Positions 57,630 through 64,000 of a stretch of 64,000 nucleotides of DNA are shown here, one piece after another; position 1 is the stretch's first letter, and each line of letters opens with the position of its first letter. The stretch is from Reticulitermes speratus (taxonomy: Eukaryota; Arthropoda; Insecta; Blattodea; Rhinotermitidae). The stretch covers positions 17,894,521 through 17,958,520 of the forward strand of contig JAJKFL010000042.1 of the NCBI GenBank assembly GCA_021186555.1, written 5' to 3'. The notes under the pieces were generated by a model. The model was given only the letters and a program-made list of their open reading frames with translations, did no database searches and was not told the DNA's origin. A program made the position numbers and the translations under genes.

Positions 57630-57690
57630 ACACTGCACGTCCAACACACTGCACGTCCAACACACTGCACGTCCAACACACTGACGCCAC
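57630..57690 (+). repeat. 16-bp tandem repeat, three and a half units
   Basis: Unit ACACACTGCACGTCCA, directly after the SINE tail. Confidence 0.9.
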
Positions 57691-58017
57691 CTGTATTTCT
57701 TTATACCGACAAAATGTGTGAAGCGTTTAAAGCACGAACTTTCACGTGTGTGATATCATACATTGTACACTCACTGTGCTCCTCTTGAAGTCGAAACATT
57801 CTTCTCAGTGCTTTGTTTTGTCGCACCAGTTTTTATTTCAAAATAAGAGACCGTGTTTGAAAACTGTACAAAACAAGTGGCAAAATAGTTTTTATCGCTT
57901 GTAGATAAGCGCACGCTTATTTTCACAATGTATTTTCTTTTAATTTTATCATGATCCTAATTTATATGTATTTGCTATTGTTCTTACCAAATACGTGCTG
58001 ATACTGACTGAGGAGTG

Positions 58018-58372
58018 TGCAGTCGACCTTGGCAGTTGCGCTGGCGAAAGCTGACCGTCCCTTTATTGTGACCATTAACCGATGTATTCCAGTTAAAAAT
58101 GCATTCGGCTGAATTACAGTCGCGGTTTTTGCGTGCGAGATATTAGAGTTACCTTCTGCAGTGTTCTGTGTGGTTACAGCTGTGCATAAATTTGACTAGA
58201 GGCTTGTTATAATCGAAACACCTAACATACGGCGACCAGTGGTAAGAAGGTCATAACAGTGATAGAGACACACGTTTTTGGCAGGATCGCTATGTTTTTT
58301 TCCCGACCGTCGTCGCAAGTATTAAGGGATTCTATACACGCTGTACGGGTCAACTGCATTCTCTTGAGTAAG
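58018..58372 (+). repeat. Dispersed 365-bp repeat, copy 2
   Basis: Direct copy of 53005-53372, about 5 kb downstream and visibly diverged, so not a recent local duplication. Confidence 0.75.
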
Positions 58373-58504
58373 GAACACTACTTGACACTTGGAAAGTTTT
58401 TGCACATTCGTAACGAAAGGTTGAAATAATTCTGTTATTAGCTTCGCCATGGCTCTGTGTCTGTCTACATGTAAGCTTTAGAATCTCGAGGACTGTGTTC
58501 ATTC

Positions 58505-58700
58505 TTTTTGGACGTGACGCTGCGTCACTGGGTATTCGGATACCTACGTTTCGAATGAACGTACTGCCTTCATCTTCAAGGGGCAATTGTCCTAGGATAT
58601 TTATGTAGGTCGTATTTACCCTTAAAGATGAAGGCAGTACGTTCCTTCGAAACGTCGGTATCCGATTACCCAGTGACGCAGCGTCACGTCGCTGAATAAG
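58505..58700. repeat. Family B foldback, well preserved
   Basis: Near-perfect inverted arms: TGACGCTGCGTCACTGGGTA on the left and its mirror image on the right, each with a CTGCCTTCATCTT-type hairpin and a TCGAAACGTCGGTATCCGAT block. The centre lies near 58595-58610. Confidence 0.75.
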
Positions 58701-59885
58701 GGAATACTCAGCTACACGCTGTTGAAACCTTAAAAATCGTTAAGTTGAGCACTACTGAACGAAGTGTCACGAAATTTTTGATTGGAATGATCCACAGAGG
58801 CTTCCGTCGCAGGCCAATTTTTTTTGTTAAAATCGAAAAACAGTGACACTTTACACGCTTCGCCCATCTCGCGCCTAAATTTCTACGTCTATCGGAGCGA
58901 AAGAAAATTTTTCAGCACAAACTAGAGACGTCAATGAAAAGGATTTTACAAAATTAAGCGACACACGCCAGACTTATGAATCTATTCGCATATTTTCTAA
59001 CTTGTTAAATGGCTGTTTCGAATAGACTACAACACGACATTTTTACGTTTCTCGTCCCCTTTTTGTTGATTGAAATAATGAAGAAATTAATTACCGTCAA
59101 GCACAACTAGTGTATATTACATACTTTATTGTGGCAACATGTTTCGATCCAAAATTCTTCTCGCCAATAATATAAAATTCATAAAAATACTCTGTACAAT
59201 TGTTTTAAGAGATGAGATTTCGATTTTACATTCAAACCAATACATGTTGCTGGGTCAAATTAGTTACAGTAGTGATTAAAATGATTAAAATATGGTTAAT
59301 AGAGCATTCGTGTGTTATGATTATGTATTTCAGTGGTAGAAGAATATGCAGTATGAAGTCCATGGAACGTCGTCTTGTTGGTCTTGTTTACGCTTGTAGC
59401 TGTTTATGCGTGTTCGTTATGATTTCTTGTTTTGGATAGATGGTTAAATATGTTGAATTGTCATGTTATTTACGAAGTGTTGAATTCGATGCACACGTGT
59501 ACTAACCGTCGTCACTGTTGGCAACATCGTGGAAAATTGTTACGGATATTGGGAACTCGTTTCCCTGCGAAATATGTCTTTGTAATATCCTTTAGCAGCG
59601 GTGACACGTGCAGACATGCAGGAGAAACTATAATATACTCGTCCTCTTTGATCCTGCCGTTGGCAGTTACCGTGCTAATTAACCATGTTCCAGTGTACTC
59701 GTCCTGTCTGTTCCTGCCCCTGCTAGTTCCAGTGCCTGGAGTTTTTCTCAGACACAGTGGTATACAGTTCCCAGTACAGATTATACCACGAAACTACGCC
59801 CGTTTCCTTTAGATAACTTATGATAGACAGAGTGTTAAAACGTCGTACTGCCGAGCAAGTTAGCTCACGGCGCAGTCCTTCTTAC
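58701..59885. other. Unassigned; very decayed hammerhead-like motif near 59128-59170 (-)
   Basis: GAAACAUGUU with UGGC/GCCA stem-I-like pairing, but the CUGANGA core is not kept. Short open frames at 59212-59812 have no recognisable domain. Confidence 0.35.
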
Positions 59886-59989
59886 ACAGGGTGATTGATA
59901 TAGAACGCAACCCAAATGTTCAGCTATAGATCACGAAGGAATGAACTAAATGTGGTAATATTGATCGGACACATACAATGCTTTATGTT

Positions 59990-60560
59990 GAACCAGTTGA
60001 CATCACACCATTTCCTGGAAGTGACCACCGTTCTCCGCCAGGAACATGTGGATGAGGCGTTGCATGTTGTCGGTTCTGCGTCTCAGTATCGTGCTGTAAA
60101 TTTGCCTGATTTAATTCGTAATGTTCTGTTTTAACGCGTCAGTTGCGCACGGTTTGTTTTGGAACACTCGTTCCTTAAGGTAGCCCCACAAAGAGAAATC
60201 AGGGGTGAAATCACTCGATCCTCGCAGAAACTCTGAGTCATTGTCATGGATTTTCTTGGCGTGTGGCGTGTTACACCATGTTGCTGGAGGTAACCTATAG
60301 CGAGTTCCACATCGTCCAGCTGGTCCAATATGCACATATGTTGTGGTTCCAACAGTTGGTGGACAGCCGTCACTCTACATGGCCGAAGCTTTCCTTTGTT
60401 GGCGGCTCTTTGACATGTGGAATGTGAGAAACCAGATTCATGAGGAAGTCTTCGCAAAGATTTTCTGAGAGGCCGTTCCAACCTCGCACACATCCGCTAT
60501 CGTAGCCAAGGGCATCTACCGACGACATTCTCCGCGTTCATCCACAAGAGAAGCTGTTTT
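59990..60560 (-). pseudogene. Tc1/mariner-type transposase remnant
   Basis: The minus strand reads LERPLRKSLRRLPHESGFSH (helix-turn-helix end), then jumps by deletion to GYLQQHGVTRHTPRKSMTM. There the usual second catalytic Asp is replaced by His. In another frame FTPDFSLWGYLKERVFQNK keeps the third Asp region, and the C-terminal end near 60000-60090 is in a further frame. The region with the first Asp is missing. CAGGGTGATTGATATAGAAC at 59887 may be one end of the element. The opposite end was not found. Confidence 0.75.
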
Positions 60561-60633
60561 CTCCAATTTTCATGCGCAGTTGTGTGTCGTGGACTTAGCT
60601 GGCACGTTGCGTCCTGTGTCATGCGGGTGTGAG

Positions 60634-61086
60634 TAGGCTGACCATAATTCCTTGAGACAAAAACGGGATGGGGGGGGGGGGGGAATGGTCATAAAGAGCA
60701 GGACATTTAAAAAAATGTTTTATTACATAAAATTATTGAACTTACAATAATTCTTCACAGAACCGCGCAAGTGTTACCAACACGCATTTTTTTCTTTTCT
60801 CTGAATAATTCATTGACTTTAAAGTTACACCATTTACTCAATGGGCAATTGTCGATCTCGATCAACGCGCCTCTACCGATGGTTACACGAATGACTGGTA
60901 CTTACGATAGCAGCCGTTGATGTAAACTTGATTATATGTTATGATTGACCAATATTTAAGCATATTTTAAAGTTTTTATTTAAAAAACGGGACAAAAATT
61001 GAATTTTTACTAAAACGACGGGACGGCCGGGACATAGCAAAAAAAACGGTAATGTCCCGTTCAAAACGGGACGTATGGTCAGCCTA
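60634..61086. mobile_element. hAT-type MITE, 453 bp
   Basis: The ends TAGGCTGACCATA and, inverted, TAGGCTGACCATA match for 13 bp, followed by imperfect inverted similarity (GGGAC-rich blocks on both sides). A perfect 8-bp target duplication, ggtgtgag, lies at 60626-60633 and 61087-61094. Eight base pairs is the hAT signature. A 16-nt G run lies near 60669. No coding sequence. Confidence 0.85.
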
Positions 61087-61094
61087 GGTGTGAG

Positions 61095-61420
61095 CCGGTA
61101 CCCCAGTAGGTGTGCACAAGAAACTCGCACCTGCAATGTGTACGTCATGATGCTGCTACTGTATGACACTGATGGGCGCCCGGTAAATTAAATTTGCCGC
61201 AACCTGCTACGTAGTACGAACGAGGCCAATGACTCACGGCTTGTCTAAGCATGAAATTTCCGTTAATTCACAAGCAGTTGAAGGTAGTCCGTGCCGCCGT
61301 TTCGTTCTGTATGAATCATTTCATATATTGGAACGGCCGTTTCCAGTCTCGTCCCGGACATAGACTACCCGTACTGTTGTAGTTCGTGGTATTACTCAGT
61401 ACTTTCGGGTAAATGCTTCG
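61095..61420. other. Unassigned non-coding sequence
   Basis: Probably continues the degraded element around 59990-60625. No further feature is supported. Confidence 0.3.
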
Positions 61421-61421
61421 A

Positions 61422-61625
61422 TAAAGTAAAGGTAAAGTTCACCCTGGAACCGGCCATGAAGGCCCAGAGGGGGAGTAGAGGTATAGCTCTACTCTTTCTT
61501 TAACCTCGGCGCTTGATGGGGGTGGGTGGTCAACGCCACGTCCCGGCCGCTTTACCCCGTGAATGACCCGGTACCCATTGTACAGGAGGCTGGGTAGACC
61601 CCAGGGCCGGTCTAATGCTTCCATA
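61422..61625 (-). mobile_element. SINE family S3, 5'-truncated
   Basis: The minus strand matches the body and tail of 47768-48058: CTGGGGTCTACCCAGCCTCC, AATGGGTACCGG, GTTAAAGAAAGAGTAGAGC, then CCAGGGTGAACTTTACC. The tRNA-like head is missing. Confidence 0.8.
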
Positions 61626-63030
61626 ATTTCTTGAAATAAGTATGGTATCTTCATTTTCTTTCCTTTCAAGTTCACCCAATGCGATTATTATGTCATGATA
61701 TTCTACTGCATTTGATACATCGTCGTTGTGATCGGTCCAGACACACAGCGGGAGTGATGTGAATATTCTACGGCCGTTTAGTCCGTAATTATGAAATCTT
61801 CCAGAGCGTTTATATAATGGACCGTGCGTAGTAATTATCAGTCAGAAGAATCCAATGGATTATAATTAAGGCGGTGCTCAAATTACAGTCGTTTAAACCT
61901 GTTACAAGGTGTGTTGTTTACCACGACGATGCATTATATCGATATAACACTGCACATTAGGCTGTAAAAAATACAAAATGTCCAGTGTTTGAGAGACTGC
62001 AAGGTGTCATATTTTATATAAGGTCTTATTTGATATAATTAATTGTTTTGCTGTACCGATTCGTTAATTTTTAACTTGACGTAAGTTAGAATTTATAGTT
62101 TTTGAGGTTTAATAAGCGGTGATTTGTCTGCCAGACAACTTCTGTTCCAAAATAATGGTGTCGTGTGTTAACAAAAAATTGATAATATCACTACATGACT
62201 TTGGGATATCACAGTGATAATGAATTTATAAAACTAAAGCAATCCGTTGCCAACCACGTGGGTTACGTTTCGTAAAAGCACGGCGGATGGAAAATTGGGA
62301 GTTAGGGGAACCGTGGCTGCAATTAACAGGCGTGATGATTACGTGTGGCAACGTAAAACACACACACACACACACAGACACACAACCTTCATAACAGCAT
62401 TGCGCATAAAATAATATAGTAGGAATACATGCACAAAGTCCCCGTCATGACAACCGTCAGCACGAGACTGACAAACCTTACGGTCCTCCCACAGTCACAT
62501 GATTGTAGCTGCTACGTAAGGAGACGAATACTGACACCTCCACCGCTCTGATTACAGAAACACACTGACCTACGTGCACACGACTTCGCGCACTCTCTCG
62601 ACTTATGACATCAGCTTGGGCTCGCTAACGTTAAGAGACTTTGTGGATTTAATCCTGCTATATATAAAGCGAATCTTAAAAAGACGCCACAATAGGGATC
62701 TGGAAGCTAGAAAACTGGGTTCGGATGTCATCAGGACCCCTCCCCCCTCCCAACCTGTGTGACTCCTCTACCAAAAATGTTGGTGAGGAAGGCACCCATC
62801 CTTTTCGTATGCACACGGATTAAAAATCGCAGATACATAAAAGTGAATACTGTGGTTGGCAGAATTGGGTAAAAACGGAAATTCGCGGAAGTGGAGTATT
62901 GCTGTAACTGTTAACAAATATGAATTGTAGACGTTTCGACTATTGTGGGTGGTCGGTGGAGAGGCGTCGTAGTACCTACACTGACGTCTGACCCCTCCCA
63001 AATGTTGATCAGACTTTTACTGTTACTGTT
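61626..63030. other. Unassigned; CA microsatellite near 62358-62375
   Basis: No coding or transposon feature is supported. Confidence 0.4.
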
Positions 63031-63039
63031 AGAAGGAAA

Positions 63040-63260
63040 CCGGGACAGTTCAGTTAGTTGTGTGACAACGGCATGGGCTGGACAACCGAAAGTCGGGTTT
63101 CGATTCCTGACAAGAACTGCGATTTTCCTTCCTCACAGCATGTAGGCCGACTTTTTGCCCACGCAGCCTCGTATAAAACGGGCACCGAGGGCTCCTTTTC
63201 CACTATTAAAGTGACCGGAGCAAGAAACTGACCCTCGCCTCCGTCTAGTGTCGAGGTTTA
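63040..63260 (+). mobile_element. tRNA-like repeat, probable SINE
   Basis: CAGTTCAGTTAGTTGTGTGA could be an A-box region, and GGGTTTCGATTCCTGA near 63094 is a B box. The downstream body does not match S1 to S4. Single copy here, so family status is uncertain. Confidence 0.45.
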
Positions 63261-63715
63261 GAATCCATAGAGCTATATATACCTCCACTATCGCATACAT
63301 TTTCGTGGCGTAGTACTTAGCTAAGTACGGGAACAAATTCGACTTTTTTAACCTTTATGACAGATGTCAAGTGCTCGGTGAATGCTGATGTTTCATGTGA
63401 GGCCGTGCAGTTCAGTAAACATCTATCTTTTTTGCGCACCCGTTAGGCTGGTATAAATTTAGTCTTGTAGGTCTTGTACTCTGGTCACGTTCAAGAATAC
63501 GCCTACTTCAATTTCTGCAGTCAGCATCCTGTGTAGCCTACGCCACAACTTGCTTATGCGTGTTTATCGCATTATCACATTTGTAACAGTACAGTCGCAG
63601 CTAATAGCTCCTTTCAGTTTTCATACAGGCCTGCGTGTATTTATGTTGAGTCGCAGTTTTTGATCAATCTTGATGATGCAACACAAATATACCTCTTTCC
63701 AGAAGTGTACCAGGG
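63261..63715. other. Unassigned non-coding sequence
   Basis: No supported feature. Confidence 0.4.
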
Positions 63716-63719
63716 TTAA

Positions 63720-63870
63720 TTTACGTACGTTTTTGAATACAATGAAAAAATTAAGTGTACGATCATGCCTCGAGACCAGCATTCAGGACAAAATCACAGC
63801 ATGAAGATTGGTAATAAATCCTTTGAAAAGGTGGAACACTTCAGATATTTGGAAACAATCCTAACAAATC
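63720..63870 (+). pseudogene. LINE ORF2 fragment interrupted by a SINE
   Basis: The plus strand reads IMPRDQHSGQNHSMKIGNKS then FEKVEHFRYLETILTNQ. It matches the region just after the reverse transcriptase in insect non-LTR elements, where E-x-F-x-YLG and T-x-L-x-N-Q occur. The frame is open until a SINE starts at 63872. It is probably from the same family as the 12210 and 20705 fragments, which hold the later part. Confidence 0.75.
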
Positions 63871-63871
63871 A

Positions 63872-64000
63872 AGGGGGCACGCAGTGGCGCAGTTGGTTGA
63901 GACACTGCGCTACACGCCGGAAGGTCGCGGGTTCGTTTCCTGATGGTTTCACTGGAATTTCTCATTGACATCCTTTCCATCGCACTATAGTCCTGGGGTC
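63872..64000 (+). mobile_element. tRNA-derived SINE (family S2), cut by the window end
   Basis: Head GGCACGCAGTGGCGCAGTTG, B box near 63928-63940, and a body with TGGAATTTCTCATTGACATC as in the 22653 copy. It interrupts the LINE fragment, so it is the younger insertion. Confidence 0.9.

Overview
The window looks like intergenic and intronic DNA from an arthropod, most likely an insect with a large, repeat-rich genome. A polyneopteran such as a cockroach or termite is my guess, but no species marker is visible. The evidence is mariner, Tc1, Tigger, hAT-type and TTAA-type DNA transposons, non-LTR retrotransposon fragments, tRNA-derived SINEs with Pol III A and B boxes, and long microsatellites. 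There are no operons, ribosome binding sites or dense open reading frames. Almost every long open frame is a transposon remnant or a translated tandem repeat. The one plausible host coding segment is a 185-nt exon at 44326-44510 (+), with good acceptor and donor sites and a peptide like the start of the ABCG transporter nucleotide-binding region. The DNA around 43-47 kb is then probably intron of that gene.

Layout. 0-5 kb: an inverted-repeat retroelement carrying two hammerhead-ribozyme-like motifs, a 78-bp palindrome, a SINE whose tail holds a 47-nt C run, and a 34-bp satellite. 5-14 kb: a 562-bp Tc1-type element, a full-length but broken mariner directly beside it, and a 1.1-kb foldback retroelement 29 bp further on. 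14-26 kb: a TTAA-flanked element, SINEs with clear target duplications, a Tc1-type MITE and LINE 3' ends. 27-29 kb: a LINE reverse transcriptase remnant (-). 30-35 kb: a second large foldback with a 13-copy 37-bp minisatellite, a dimeric dispersed repeat and a small foldback. 37-43 kb: an internally deleted mariner, a LINE fragment, and a MITE split by a SINE. 44-46 kb: the exon followed by a minisatellite that seems to have grown from its own splice donor. 47-49 kb: a Tigger remnant with a nested SINE, then a TATG microsatellite. 51-59 kb: SINEs and further foldback repeats. 59-61 kb: a Tc1-type transposase remnant beside a hAT MITE with a perfect 8-bp target duplication. 61-64 kb: SINEs and a LINE fragment.

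The most notable system is a family of four short retroelements (101-379, 9291-10395, 30629-32059, 34690-34973). Each has inverted arms, an 11-17 bp target duplication, a one-sided tail around ATGCACGG, and hammerhead-like motifs in the arms. Stems I, II and III change in compensating fashion between copies. Two of them carry homologous 37-bp minisatellites. Hammerhead motifs in terminal repeats are known from Penelope-like elements and retrozymes, so I infer a non-autonomous relative. No Penelope reverse transcriptase is visible here. Every copy has one extra U between the CUGANGA core and stem II, which makes it a variant that needs testing.
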